DNA of 64,000 bases from Sphingobium sp. Cam5-1 (GCF_015693305.1 NZ_CP065138.1:1674001-1738000); one strand, 5' to 3'. Shown: positions 1 through 8,538, counted from the stretch's first letter. Notes: a model not told the origin generated them from the letters alone. Translations and numbers: made by a program.

Positions 1-1640
1 CTCGGCGGGAACCGCATCCAGCGAGGGACCCAGCGCTCTGCTTTCGTCCGCCCCTCAGCGCCGTTCAGATGATCGGACATGATCCGCTTCAGCGTCTGGG
101 ACTTTTCTCCGGCGTTGGCGGTCGCGACCGTTTCGCCCGCCACTTCCGCAACCATCCGGCCTAGCAGTTCGCGGTCGCGGATCAGGCCGAACAAAGCCTC
201 ATCGGCCTGCCACCAGTCGGCCATGTCGATGCCGATCTCGGTGCCCGCCGCCTCGACGGCGGCGCTGCCAGCGGAAAGCGTTTCGCCCATGACGACCGCG
301 ACCACCTCCATGATCGCCGGATCGGGAAGCTCCAGCAGGCGGAAAAACAGGGCCACAAGACCATGTTCATCGCCATTGCCGCCGGTGACCGTGGGCTCCT
401 CGGAAGAGAAGTCCAGCAGGGCGAGAACGGCGCGGCGACGTTCGTCAAAGACCGTCTCGCCGTGCGATGTCTCAACGCTTTCGCGCACACCATCATTGCG
501 GGCCGTCTGTGGCTCCGGCCGCACGGTCCAGAGCGGCGATCCGGTGATGGCATGGGCCGCCATGAGCCGGAACGCGATGCCGGGATGACCCAGCATGGCG
601 GCGCGGACGGCGGCGTGGCGGTGCAGATCGACATAGGTCTGCAAGGTCGAGGTAAGCTCAGGACGCTGCGGCTTGGCTGTGTCCGCCACCTCGCCGCGCT
701 CGGCCTTGCGGGCTTCCTTTCGCGTTACATATCCTTCGTGGAAAACGACCTCGCCGCTCGCGCGGATATCGGCATAAACGCGACCACCCTTCCTCTTGGC
801 CGCCTTCTCATATTCCCAACTTTGAAAGTGCTCTGATGGAGGAACGACGATGACATCGCTCCAGCCCTGCTCCAGATAGCAGGCACGGCGGGTTTCGATA
901 GCTTCATTCTGCGCGGCCCAAAAAACGTCTGCATCGGCGAAATAGCGGTCGTCGCCGAACAGGTCGGCAACGGTCGCACCCTTGTAATCGTCGAGACTGA
1001 ACAGCGCGAAGCGCGCCGGAATGGACTGGCCGCCAAACAGCCACGCCTTCAACTGGTGCCCTGTGGGAACATAGCTGTCAGGATCATCATGAAGCGCGAG
1101 CCACGCCTTTTGCTGGCTTTTGCTCGCAAGGGTCAGGTGGCGGACGGTCGTGCGGTCGATCTGCTCGGCGCGGTAGAGCCCGCGAATGCGGGGCAGGAGA
1201 TTGCCGAGCGCGAGGACGCGGCGGATGGTGAGGTCTGGCAGGCCGAAGGTCGCGGCGATGTCATCCAGTTCGCGCCCCTCCTTCACCAGCCGGGTGAAGG
1301 TTTCCCATTGCGTCACCTCGTCCGCGTCAAGCCGGGCAAGATTTTCGATCATGGACGCCTCGATCGCGGCAGCATCGTCGGTTTCAGAGAGGATGCGGCA
1401 GGGCAACGGCTCCGCCTCGCCCGTTTCCTCCGCCACGATGCGGGCGGCATGAAAGCGCCGCGCGCCCGCTACAATCTCGAAATGGCCCTCGGCGCCATTG
1501 GGCCGGACGAGGAGCGTCTGGATGACCCCGCGCTTGCGTACGGTCGGCAGGATGTCGCTAACATCGGGAGCCTTCCGTCCAAAGCGCATGTTCATCTTGC
1601 TCACACAGAGCTTGTCTTGATCGATAAAAACGAGTGTCAT
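1..1640 (-). CDS. parB: ParB/RepB/Spo0J-family protein (3' end outside window)
   Basis: Read leftwards from the ATG at 1638-1640, the frame stays open to the window edge, giving at least 546 residues without a stop. The N-terminal 100 residues carry ParB-N hallmarks: an arginine-rich GARRFHAAR segment near residue 70 and an IEASMIENLAR segment just after, the nucleotide-binding box II/III region, followed by a helix-turn-helix-like region. ParB proteins bind centromere-like sites and use CTP; this long plasmid/ICE form also has a large C-terminal extension of unknown role. It lies downstream of DUF2958 and ArdC on the same strand, the usual order on sphingomonad elements. Partition or a ParB-like regulatory role is inferred from the family; no ParA is visible nearby. 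Confidence 0.87.
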   Translation of the reverse strand, partial: MTLVFIDQDKLCVSKMNMRFGRKAPDVSDILPTVRKRGVIQTLLVRPNGAEGHFEIVAGARRFHAARIVAEETGEAEPLPCRILSETDDAAAIEASMIENLARLDADEVTQWETFTRLVKEGRELDDIAATFGLPDLTIRRVLALGNLLPRIRGLYRAEQIDRTTVRHLTLASKSQQKAWLALHDDPDSYVPTGHQLKAWLFGGQSIPARFALFSLDDYKGATVADLFGDDRYFADADVFWAAQNEAIETRRACYLEQGWSDVIVVPPSEHFQSWEYEKAAKRKGGRVYADIRASGEVVFHEGYVTRKEARKAERGEVADTAKPQRPELTSTLQTYVDLHRHAAVRAAMLGHPGIAFRLMAAHAITGSPLWTVRPEPQTARNDGVRESVETSHGETVFDERRRAVLALLDFSSEEPTVTGGNGDEHGLVALFFRLLELPDPAIMEVVAVVMGETLSAGSAAVEAAGTEIGIDMADWWQADEALFGLIRDRELLGRMVAEVAGETVATANAGEKSQTLKRIMSDHLNGAEGRTKAERWVPRWMRFPP

Positions 1641-1733
1641 GGCGTTGCTCCTTTGGAGTGCCGGCCCCTCACACTTCGCGGCGTCGGGGGGCCGGTTTTC
1701 ACTGGGGTGGCGGCGTGACGTGCCGCCTTCACG

Positions 1734-2162
1734 TCATCCCTTGTCCGGATCGGGCAAGGGAGAATTAGGGAGCGCGCCCGGCCGGGCGGCGCGGCGGATC
1801 AGGGTTTCGGCCCAGAGGATGGAACCAGCGCGGCGGGCCTGTTCCGCCCAGAGGGAGAGCGGCAAATTGCTCTCGAAGCCCAGATCGCGCTCGATGGAGA
1901 GGCCGTAGGGAAGCCGGACAGCGGCGATTTCGGCCAGGCTGAAATAGCCGAGTTCGGGACAGCCGAAGCCAAGATCGGCCAGCCCGAACAGAGCATCGCC
2001 ATCCTCCGCCAGTTCGGTCGCGAGCCATGTCGCGGCTCCAAGCGGATTGAAGAGCTTGATGACGGGCGGCGGGTCGAAGCCCTCACCCTTTGCTTCATGA
2101 GCGCGGCGGGCGATGTCGTTGGCGCGGAGCGCAAAGCGCAGTTCGGGAGTGAGGAGCTTCAT
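1734..2162 (-). CDS. DUF2958 family protein
   Basis: A 142-residue protein starting MKLLTPELR, recognised as the DUF2958 family, a small cytoplasmic family of unknown biochemical function that is nearly always next to ArdC and ParB genes on mobile elements. Conserved blocks seen are the KLFNPLGAATWL segment, the FGLADLGFGCPELGY segment and the IERDLGF segment. Its ATG overlaps the ArdC stop codon in an ATGA arrangement (2159-2162), so the two are probably translationally coupled. About 90 bp separate its end from the ParB start. Function is not known. Confidence 0.85.
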   Translation of the reverse strand: MKLLTPELRFALRANDIARRAHEAKGEGFDPPPVIKLFNPLGAATWLATELAEDGDALFGLADLGFGCPELGYFSLAEIAAVRLPYGLSIERDLGFESNLPLSLWAEQARRAGSILWAETLIRRAARPGALPNSPLPDPDKG

Positions 2163-3130
2163 GCCGCCACCCTCCCCTCTTCACGCGCGACCTGCGCCTC
2201 ACGGTGACGGGCGAGCAACCAGTCCGCCGCCTTGCTGGCCGCGCTGGCCGCGCGAAAGATCGCGTGGCTGTCGTCACGCAGCACCTCCAGCCACGCGCCG
2301 ATATAATCGGCATGGCGGACCGTAGGCGCTATGCCGAGCGCCGCGCAGAGGAAGGCCGATCCCATCTCGGCGACCAGTTCCTCGCGGGCATAGTCCTTGC
2401 TGCCGAAAGCGTTGAGGAGATTGCGGCCCAGCCGCTTGTCGTGGCCGGTCGCATGGGTCAGTTCATGAAGGCAGGTCCGGTAATAGTTGACTTGATCGAA
2501 GAAGGCTGGCTGCGGCGGCACAGCCACGAAATCCTGCGCGGGCGCATAGAATGCCTCGCTGCCACCGACGCGAAACTCGACGCCTGAGGCGGAAATCACC
2601 TCCTCGGCCACGGGCACGATCTCGCGTTTGGGCAGGGGGTCCGGATCACCGGCAAGCCCTGACCGCAAACCCTCGCACTGCGCGGCATTGAAGACCGTGA
2701 AACGCTTGAGGAACGGTACGGCCTTGGGATCGCCGCCCTCTCGAGACGCCCTCTCCCTCTCCTCTTCCGGCGTAAAGCGGTCGGCATAAACGACGGTCAC
2801 GCCGCGCTCGCCCTTTCTCACACTGCCGCCCGCCTCCAGCGCCTGCCGAAAGGTGAGCCACGATTGCGAAGGCCAGCCATGTTCGATGACCTCGCCCCAA
2901 AGAAGGAGCACATTTACGCCGGAATAGCTGCGGCCGGTGAGCGCATTGCGCGGCAGGCCGGGACCCGCTCCACCATGCTCGCCCCAAGGCTGGACCCACG
3001 GCAAACGCCCGGCCTCCAATTCGGTGATGATCCGGGCTGTCACCTCGTCGTAGAGGCTCGTCCGGCTTTCCTCCTTACGATCTTCGCAAGCACCCTTCCG
3101 AAGTGCACGACGGCTCCGGGGTTCACGCAT
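2159..3130 (-). CDS. ardC: ArdC-like antirestriction protein (ssDNA-binding + zincin domain)
   Basis: A 323-residue protein with the two-part layout of ArdC: an N-terminal ssDNA-binding region (LYDEVTARIITELEAGRLPW near residue 25, the NALTGRSYSGVN motif near residue 60) and a C-terminal zincin-like metallopeptidase with HELTHATGH supplying the HExxH zinc site. ArdC proteins coat incoming single-stranded DNA during conjugation and help it evade restriction. I chose the ATG at 3130 because AGGAGA sits just upstream; a longer frame to 3196 has no such site. It is coupled to DUF2958 downstream. All metal-binding residues appear present. Confidence 0.88.
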   Translation of the reverse strand: MREPRSRRALRKGACEDRKEESRTSLYDEVTARIITELEAGRLPWVQPWGEHGGAGPGLPRNALTGRSYSGVNVLLLWGEVIEHGWPSQSWLTFRQALEAGGSVRKGERGVTVVYADRFTPEEERERASREGGDPKAVPFLKRFTVFNAAQCEGLRSGLAGDPDPLPKREIVPVAEEVISASGVEFRVGGSEAFYAPAQDFVAVPPQPAFFDQVNYYRTCLHELTHATGHDKRLGRNLLNAFGSKDYAREELVAEMGSAFLCAALGIAPTVRHADYIGAWLEVLRDDSHAIFRAASAASKAADWLLARHREAQVAREEGRVAA

Positions 3131-3490
3131 GCTCTGTCTCCTGCGCCACCCTAAAAAGACACAAGGCCTCCCCGCAAAGGCGGGGGTGGGCGGCATGAGC
3201 GACCAAGAGGCCCGGCTCCAGCGGCCGGGGGCACCTTCAGGGCGGAACGGGAGTGGAGCACCCCAAGCGCAGCGCCGGGGTTGCCCCCGGGCGCGACGGG
3301 CCTAGCCGGGAGCGCTGCCCGCACCCGCCGATACGGGAGAGGCAGAAACAGCGCCGCCGCGCAGGAGCGCGGCGCCCGCAAACACGCCAGCGATCGTCAC
3401 CGTCAGGCTGAGACCCGAAGGGGCTCGGCGGCGAGCGCAGGGAGACGTAGAGCGCGGTCGCGCTTCAGCGCGAGGCGCCGATCCTGCTGG
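3131..3490. other. intergenic region, no gene seen
   Basis: About 360 GC-rich bases between the ArdC start and the end of the small DUF2285-like gene. It contains only short shadow frames and no tRNA or strong hairpin that I can identify. The ArdC promoter is presumably here. Confidence 0.5.
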
Positions 3491-3751
3491 CTATTCTTGC
3501 TGTCCGAACGCCAGGATAGCATTTCCTAATCCATCGCCGACGATCCAGCGCGCTCGCTCCAGATGCGATGCCCAACATGCCCGCGCGCCAGCGTCCATGA
3601 CGTCGATGCCCATCAGGCGCGGAGCGGCGTCCCTCCAGTCCAGCCCCGCGGCATCAGCATCAAGGATGGCGGCATAGAGCGCCAGGTGCTGCTGATCATA
3701 TTCGACGACATTGTTTCCGACCGGGGCCGTTCTTGCGACCATCGCTATCAT
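3491..3751 (-). CDS. small DUF2285/RovC-like DNA-binding domain protein
   Basis: An 86-residue protein with the pattern YDQQHLALYAAILDADAAG, then DWRDAAPRLMGID and ACWASHLERARWIV. This resembles the short DUF2285-type (RovC DNA-binding domain) proteins that accompany ArdC/ParB clusters on alphaproteobacterial elements. The family is thought to act in transcription control of the element. It is divergent from the XRE regulator at 3853, sharing a 100-bp region with a perfect palindrome. Assignment is by pattern memory, not by search. Confidence 0.68.
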   Translation of the reverse strand: MIAMVARTAPVGNNVVEYDQQHLALYAAILDADAAGLDWRDAAPRLMGIDVMDAGARACWASHLERARWIVGDGLGNAILAFGQQE

Positions 3752-3803
3752 GCTGCTCGCCCTAGGATTTTCATCTTCATCGACTGATCGATCATAACGA
3801 ATC

Positions 3804-3817
3804 GGAACGATCGTTCC
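3804..3817. promoter_or_regulatory. candidate operator: 14-bp perfect palindrome between divergent regulators
   Basis: GGAACGATCGTTCC is a perfect inverted repeat in the 101-bp gap between the divergent DUF2285-like gene and the XRE gene. An extra half-site, TCGTTCC, occurs at 3826-3832, and an AACGA half-site at about 3796-3800. Repeated arms at this place fit a binding site for the XRE protein controlling itself and its neighbour. This is inference from symmetry and position. Confidence 0.55.
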
Positions 3818-3852
3818 TAGAACCTTCGTTCCTGCTGATTGATCGCTGTCAG

Positions 3853-4059
3853 ATGGATTTGAAGGAGGCCCTGGCGATCAATCTTCGTCGGCTGCGCTAC
3901 GAGCGCGGCTTGACGCAGGAGGACGTTGCCGGGCTTACCGGGATCAGCGCTCGCTATGTCGGGGCCATCGAACGAGCGCGGGTGTCCGCCAGCGTCACGA
4001 TCTTGGGAAAACTGGCGGACGCACTAAATGTGGACCCGAGCATTCTAATCGCCCGATAA
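3853..4059 (+). CDS. XRE-family helix-turn-helix regulator
   Basis: A 68-residue protein that is almost entirely a Cro/CI-type helix-turn-helix: RRLRYERGLTQEDVAGLTG (helices 1-2), ISARYVGAIERA (recognition helix) and ITILGKLADALNV-like helices behind it. There is no extra sensor domain. Such proteins commonly repress element transfer or maintenance genes. No clear Shine-Dalgarno precedes the ATG (CTGTCAG only), so translation may be weak or leaderless. It is the only plus-strand gene in the left maintenance block and is preceded by the palindrome at 3804-3817. Confidence 0.88.
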   Translation: MDLKEALAINLRRLRYERGLTQEDVAGLTGISARYVGAIERARVSASVTILGKLADALNVDPSILIAR

Positions 4060-4068
4060 GATAGGCCC

Positions 4069-4545
4069 TCACCTCAATATCGCGCTTGGCCCGCCCCTGA
4101 TCATCGCCTCGCCCGCCGCCAATAGCCGCCGAGCCCGCGACTTGCGGTATTCACCATCGCCCGGCCAATCCCCTGGACCCAGGAGGAGATCAGCTATGTC
4201 GCGCAAGCTCGCGCCAGCCCGGCGGGCGTCAACGCTCCACAGCCCGAGCAAAGCGCCTGCCCGCCGCTCATGAAAGATATTCGGCCGCAGCGCCCCTGAC
4301 ATGAGACGGTGCAGCGCATGGGCAGCTTCAGTCTGCAACGGCAGGTTCGGCCCGACATCCAGCACCACCCGCAGAGCCATGGAACGGCCGGCGAGCATAT
4401 CACTAACCACGTCCAGGCGGATGACGTGGCCGGCTTTGTCTATGCGAATGTGATGGCCCACCATACCGCTGATGACACGGACACCATGACGTCGAAGGTC
4501 GAGCCGCCACCGACTTGAACCGTCGCAATCAGGCAGCAGCTCCAC
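4069..4545 (-). CDS. DUF2285 (RovC-like DNA-binding) domain, probably the second half of a frameshifted gene
   Basis: The open frame of about 158 codons begins at a GTG inside the domain and ends with the family's typical tail (LRDIADLLLGPGDWPGDGEY, then KSRARRLLAAGEAM). DUF2285 proteins are inferred transcription regulators of mobile elements. The same frame stays open upstream to about 4617 without a usable start, and joins the DUF6499 gene exactly if one base is skipped at 4618. I therefore read 4069-4810 as one gene interrupted by a +1 shift at CCC-TGA, either programmed or a mutation. If neither applies, translation would start at the GTG at 4545. Confidence 0.7.
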   Translation of the reverse strand: MELLPDCDGSSRWRLDLRRHGVRVISGMVGHHIRIDKAGHVIRLDVVSDMLAGRSMALRVVLDVGPNLPLQTEAAHALHRLMSGALRPNIFHERRAGALLGLWSVDARRAGASLRDIADLLLGPGDWPGDGEYRKSRARRLLAAGEAMIRGGPSAILR

Positions 4546-4615
4546 CGTAATGACGCGCGGATCGACGCCCGCCGTCCAGACCGGCAGGACATGGGCGCAG
4601 GAGCACGCCGGATCC

Positions 4616-4810
4616 TCAGGGAAAGTGCAACCCCCAACGCGCAGTGAAAGCCGGAGCGGCCGCCATCGGCCCTTCCCGCTTCAACAACAGGGCGCTGTAA
4701 GCCGCGCGATAGGCCGGGTCGCGGCGAAGCACTTCCCAGGCCAGCGCCGAGCGACCGAGCCGCCTTACGGCATCCTGCGCATCGGGATCGATGGGCGATG
4801 CGGCGATCAT
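4616..4810 (-). CDS. DUF6499-type N-terminal regulator domain (first half of DUF2285 gene)
   Basis: A 64-residue frame containing ALAWEVLRRDPAYRAAY, the signature of the short DUF6499 'transcriptional regulator' domain that usually precedes DUF2285. It ends RWGLHFP then TGA; the downstream +1 frame continues EDPACS and leads straight into the DUF2285 domain. Its ATG at 4808-4810 lies one base after the phyH stop codon (TGACATG), so it is probably read as part of the quorum-sensing transcript. Confidence 0.66.
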   Translation of the reverse strand: MIAASPIDPDAQDAVRRLGRSALAWEVLRRDPAYRAAYSALLLKREGPMAAAPAFTARWGLHFP

Positions 4811-4811
4811 G

Positions 4812-5678
4812 TCACCCCATCTCGCCCATTTGCCCGCGAAGGAAGACGGCCACCGCCCCCTCCTGGTCAGGCCGCAGCGCGTCGATGGCCGGGATATGAT
4901 CGGGAATATCGCCCCGCAAAAGGATTGAGGGGCACTGTCCCTCGACATTGCCGAGGTTCGGGCGATGCTGCGCGTAACCCACGAGAGCGGCGAGCTCGGG
5001 CGAGAAATGCTTCGCGATTCCGGGCGGATAGACGAGCCATTGGAGCTCGAAGGGCTTGAGCCAACCCAGGCAGTAGCTCATGATGATGCCGCGCCGGGGC
5101 GCGGCGGTCTCGTTTCCGCCGCCGCCGTGAAGCGTTGACCCCAGGAACAGCAGCGCGTCGCCGGGTTCGACGAATGGCACGACCGCCTCCTCTTCGGGCA
5201 GCAGGGCGGCGTCCTGATGGAGATGGCTGCCGGTCCAAAGGCGCGTTCCGCCATTTTCCTGTTTGAAAGGTGTCAACGGCCACATCACGTTGACGAGATA
5301 TTCGACCGAGCCCTTGGGGCCCTGCCACATGTCCTGGTCGCGGTGCGGCAGTTGCGGCAGGGCGCCGGGATGGATTTCGATCGCCTGGGTGAGGTTGAGG
5401 TTGAACCGCTCGCACCAGGGGAGCAGCATCTTGCTCACTACATCGAGGACCAGCGGATGCATGACCAGGCGCTCGGCCAGTGGTGATCGCGCGAGCAGGC
5501 CGCCAAAGCGCCGGGTCCGCTCGCCATAAAATGGGCCTTGGCAAAGCGGCGTAGCGGCAAAGACGGGTTCGAGGTCGGCCTGCAGAGCGTTCAGCCCGGA
5601 GGCATCGAGCGCATGGCGAATGACACACCACCCATCGCGGCGGAGCGTCGCAGCCTTGTGATCGACAAGCGCGCTCAT
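4812..5678 (-). CDS. phytanoyl-CoA dioxygenase (PhyH) family Fe(II)/2-oxoglutarate oxygenase
   Basis: A 288-residue protein of the PhyH family, cytoplasmic non-haem iron hydroxylases using O2 and 2-oxoglutarate. The iron ligands are visible: the HRD of LPHRDQDMW near residue 115 and a distal histidine in STLHGGGGNET near residue 185, followed by a basic APRRG that would bind 2-oxoglutarate. The start at 5678 overlaps the luxI stop in an ATGA arrangement, implying tight coupling. From memory, luxR-luxI-phyH is a recurring order in sphingomonads. The substrate is unknown; candidates are an acyl-homoserine lactone, an acyl precursor or a secreted metabolite. Confidence 0.85.
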   Translation of the reverse strand: MSALVDHKAATLRRDGWCVIRHALDASGLNALQADLEPVFAATPLCQGPFYGERTRRFGGLLARSPLAERLVMHPLVLDVVSKMLLPWCERFNLNLTQAIEIHPGALPQLPHRDQDMWQGPKGSVEYLVNVMWPLTPFKQENGGTRLWTGSHLHQDAALLPEEEAVVPFVEPGDALLFLGSTLHGGGGNETAAPRRGIIMSYCLGWLKPFELQWLVYPPGIAKHFSPELAALVGYAQHRPNLGNVEGQCPSILLRGDIPDHIPAIDALRPDQEGAVAVFLRGQMGEMG

Positions 5679-6277
5679 GCCGTCACCTCTGGCTTTTGGG
5701 GAACGTAGGTGCCGGTCCATGCGAGGCGCAGCGGCGTGTCTTCATCAATGTGGACCATGAAGGCGCCGGCTGGCCCGCCTGGCATCGGCACGGCAGGACC
5801 CAGCGGTTCTGCTCGCCAGCCCATGGAGAGAACTTCCTTTCGGAATGCGTCGGGGATGACGCCGGTATAGCGCTCGATCCCCCGCTCCAGGCCAAAGTCC
5901 ACCATGGCGGAGATCAGCTGGTTGCGTAAGATCCGCCGCCGCTCGGCCCCATGGCGCTGCGGCAGGCAGAGGCGCGTGCTCTCCCAGATCCCGTCGCCGG
6001 CGGGAACGCCGGCTGGGCAAAGATGCTGGAAAATCGTTCCCATCATGTGCGGGCGGTTCGTGGGCAATAGCCGGAGGGACGCGGCATGCTCCCCGTCCTC
6101 GGTCAGGATGATGTAGACTGCGCCTTGGGTGTCGAACTGGTCCAGTTCATATCGCCCCTCGACCACGGGCACGTCCCAGCCGAAGAGATCGATGAAGAGC
6201 CGCTTGCGGTCGGCGAACATGGAGTTGAGGAGCGGCTGGCAACCGGCTGCCAGATGATTGTCGATTATATGGAGCAT
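5675..6277 (-). CDS. luxI: LuxI-family acyl-homoserine lactone synthase
   Basis: A 200-residue LuxI protein making an acyl-homoserine lactone from S-adenosylmethionine and an acyl carrier. The invariant residues can be matched: R, F and W in FADRKRLFIDLFGW (about residues 22-35), the two aspartates in ELDQFD, R in SLRLLPT, F in TIFQHLC, and E and R in IWESTRLC. I chose the ATG at 6277 (MLHIIDNHL); the longer frame adds 20 atypical residues. It sits between luxR and phyH on one strand. Chain length and oxidation of the signal cannot be read from sequence. Confidence 0.93.
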   Translation of the reverse strand: MLHIIDNHLAAGCQPLLNSMFADRKRLFIDLFGWDVPVVEGRYELDQFDTQGAVYIILTEDGEHAASLRLLPTNRPHMMGTIFQHLCPAGVPAGDGIWESTRLCLPQRHGAERRRILRNQLISAMVDFGLERGIERYTGVIPDAFRKEVLSMGWRAEPLGPAVPMPGGPAGAFMVHIDEDTPLRLAWTGTYVPQKPEVTA

Positions 6278-6349
6278 GAGGGCATCCCCGGATCGTGACT
6301 GACGCATCCAAAGGAAGCAGGGGGAAGAGAGTCCCAACAGACCGGGTAA

Positions 6350-7141
6350 TTACTCGGGTTGACGTGGCTTCAATTCATGAAGGCCGACTTCTCCTGCGAG
6401 AATGGCGCTGACGACCAGTTCCGTCCGGTCATGCACGTTGAACAGGCGGCGAGCGTCTGTCAGATAACCATCGACCGTGCGCGGCGTGATCTTCAGCTCC
6501 CGGGCGATCTGCTTGTTGGACATGCCCCGCCCGGCAAGCGCGATGCAGTCCCTTGGACGGGGATGAAGGCGCGGACGCGGCGCGGCGATCGGTTCGGGCA
6601 ACCCGCTCACTCGCTTGGCCGCCTGGAAGGCGAAGACGCCGACCATCTGGGCGACGCCAAGGCAGCGGCGGACCGATGTGCGTGACCCACCGCCCGCAAA
6701 GGTACAGGAGCCGACCGGCTCGCCGAGGGCAAAATAGGGAATGGTGATGCCCTGCTTCAGCCCAAGCCGCCGACCCACCGCGAAGCATTCCTGATCGCGC
6801 CGGTCCATCATGATGATGCCGGGCAATTCATCCCAGCAAAATGCGCGTCGTGCGAAAACGCAGCCGCGCATGACCGGATCACTCCGCCACTGCCCCTGGC
6901 CGATGATCCGTTCCATGGCGGCCGCGGGATAGTTGAGGAGTTTGACCCGTCCTGGAGGATCGCCGCGCAGATCATCATGATGGACCAGTGCATAGTGACG
7001 AAAACCGAGCTCGCGGGTGATCGCTTCCATGACATTGGCGAGCTCCGCGCGCGAGGCAGCCCTGGCAAGGCAACGCAGCACGCAGTCCGCGACAGACACG
7101 GCCGCCGCAAGACCCACGGGGCTCGCATCGTCGATATTCAC
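6350..7141 (-). CDS. LuxR-family quorum-sensing regulator (luxI partner)
   Basis: A 263-residue protein with an N-terminal autoinducer-binding domain and a C-terminal LuxR helix-turn-helix (RPRDCIALAGRGMSNKQIAR then ITPRTVDGYLTDARRLFNV). In the ligand domain the SDP aspartate-proline, the tryptophan of FCWDELPG and the glycine after LGLKQG are present. The usual W57 and Y61 positions, expected between NYP and SDP, read M and I, so the pocket is atypical. The start is a GTG at 7141 without an obvious ribosome site and is uncertain. It lies directly upstream of luxI, 72 bp away. Confidence 0.9.
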   Translation of the reverse strand: MNIDDASPVGLAAAVSVADCVLRCLARAASRAELANVMEAITRELGFRHYALVHHDDLRGDPPGRVKLLNYPAAAMERIIGQGQWRSDPVMRGCVFARRAFCWDELPGIIMMDRRDQECFAVGRRLGLKQGITIPYFALGEPVGSCTFAGGGSRTSVRRCLGVAQMVGVFAFQAAKRVSGLPEPIAAPRPRLHPRPRDCIALAGRGMSNKQIARELKITPRTVDGYLTDARRLFNVHDRTELVVSAILAGEVGLHELKPRQPE

Positions 7142-7338
7142 CGGCGAACGCGCCGACCCACCCCCTCGTCGTCTCAGCGGCCTTCTCCTGGGTGACGCCG
7201 CACGAACCGCCGACGCCGGTTCCGGTAAGCTGCACCTGTTCTGCGCGGGTCACCTGCGGCGCCCATGGAAATTCGCCTTGTCAATCAAGCATCTCGGTTG
7301 CTGGAGAGCAAGCCTTGCAAGAGCATGCCGCTACAGGT

Positions 7339-8538
7339 TCAGCTTTGCGCAGACCGCGCCTTGCCGAGGCCAAGAGGCCGGGCGGCCATGATGAGGAGGA
7401 AGGCGCCGGCTGAACCCATGGCGGCCACGGCCGCGATGAAGATGTTGAGGGAAAGCGCCCCAAGCGTCAGTGCGTAAAGGCTCGACACGGAGAAAATCCC
7501 GAGGTTGAGGAGGCTGGCGTGATAGGAATTGACGGTCCCGCGATATTCCTCCGAAAGGTTGCTGAGCCGGGCGTGATGAAGCGGTCCCGCGCAACCATAG
7601 CCAAATGCCCAGGCTGCGCCGGCTCCCGCCAGGACAATAGCGGAGGTGACAGGAAGCATGAGGGCGAGAACGCCGATCGCCGCCATGCCGGCCATGATCG
7701 GCAAGGCTCCTCCCGCCAGACGCTTCTCTATCCGATGCCCGCTCAGATTGCCCGCCATGATGAGCGCGCCCCAGAAGGCCGCAACGGCCCCGGCTTCTGC
7801 AGGGCCAGTTTCCAGCTTGCGCCGCGCGATTTCCGCCGCCACCGCGCCGATCCCCGCCATCCATCCGAGCCAGAGATAGCTGGCGGCGAGCCGGACCTTG
7901 ATCTCGTCGAGCCGAAGGGCTCCGCGAAGCATCGCGAGCAGCGGCACATGCGCGCGCGACCTCGCCCGATCGGCGGGAAACAGCCGTGCAACGAGGAGGG
8001 CGGCAATGGCGGCGATTAAAGCCAGGAGATAGTAGCTGGCCTGCCAGCCAAATCGCGCAGCGACCAGACCCGACACCGCCGGGGTCACGATGAAGGCCGT
8101 CATTAGACCTATGAAGACCTGGCCGATGCGCCGGGCCATGTCGGCGGGAGCCGTGACGTCACTGACGAGCGAGAGGCTTACCGGCTGGATGATCGCCGCC
8201 ATCATGCCCAATGCTGCAGACAACGCGATGGCGGTCGCGAGGCTGCCTGAACTCGGCAGCACGCCGCACAATAGCGAAAAAGCCGACAGGCTGGTCATGA
8301 GGGGCCATTTGCGCCCCCAGCGGTCGGAGATTGGGCCGGCGATCGATGCGATGACAGCATAGGCGAAGCCATAGGCTGCGGGCAGATAGGCGACTGCGCT
8401 GGCCGGAACGCCAAAAGCATCGCCCATAACCTGCATGATCGGACCAGCGACCACCTCCGCTGATCCGATCACGAACAGGCAAAGCCAAAGCGCCGCAAGA
8501 CGATGTCCGGTCATCGAGGCGACATCTATCCGCGACAT
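7339..8538 (-). CDS. MFS transporter (QS module)
   Basis: A 399-residue, roughly 12-helix major facilitator. The loop 2-3 motif reads GPISDRWGRK near residue 68, and hydrophobic helices fill the rest. It resembles DHA1-type drug/metabolite exporters. It lies between folE and luxR in the leftward run, so it probably exports (or imports) a small molecule made or modified by the module. A second in-frame start (MTGHRLAALW) lies eight codons inside; neither start has a perfectly spaced ribosome site. Confidence 0.85.
   Translation of the reverse strand: MSRIDVASMTGHRLAALWLCLFVIGSAEVVAGPIMQVMGDAFGVPASAVAYLPAAYGFAYAVIASIAGPISDRWGRKWPLMTSLSAFSLLCGVLPSSGSLATAIALSAALGMMAAIIQPVSLSLVSDVTAPADMARRIGQVFIGLMTAFIVTPAVSGLVAARFGWQASYYLLALIAAIAALLVARLFPADRARSRAHVPLLAMLRGALRLDEIKVRLAASYLWLGWMAGIGAVAAEIARRKLETGPAEAGAVAAFWGALIMAGNLSGHRIEKRLAGGALPIMAGMAAIGVLALMLPVTSAIVLAGAGAAWAFGYGCAGPLHHARLSNLSEEYRGTVNSYHASLLNLGIFSVSSLYALTLGALSLNIFIAAVAAMGSAGAFLLIMAARPLGLGKARSAQS

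Noticed and set aside
79..836. Plus-strand open frames over the ParB gene
   Set aside because: They are shadows of the GC-rich minus-strand ParB frame, with no family resemblance and poor starts.
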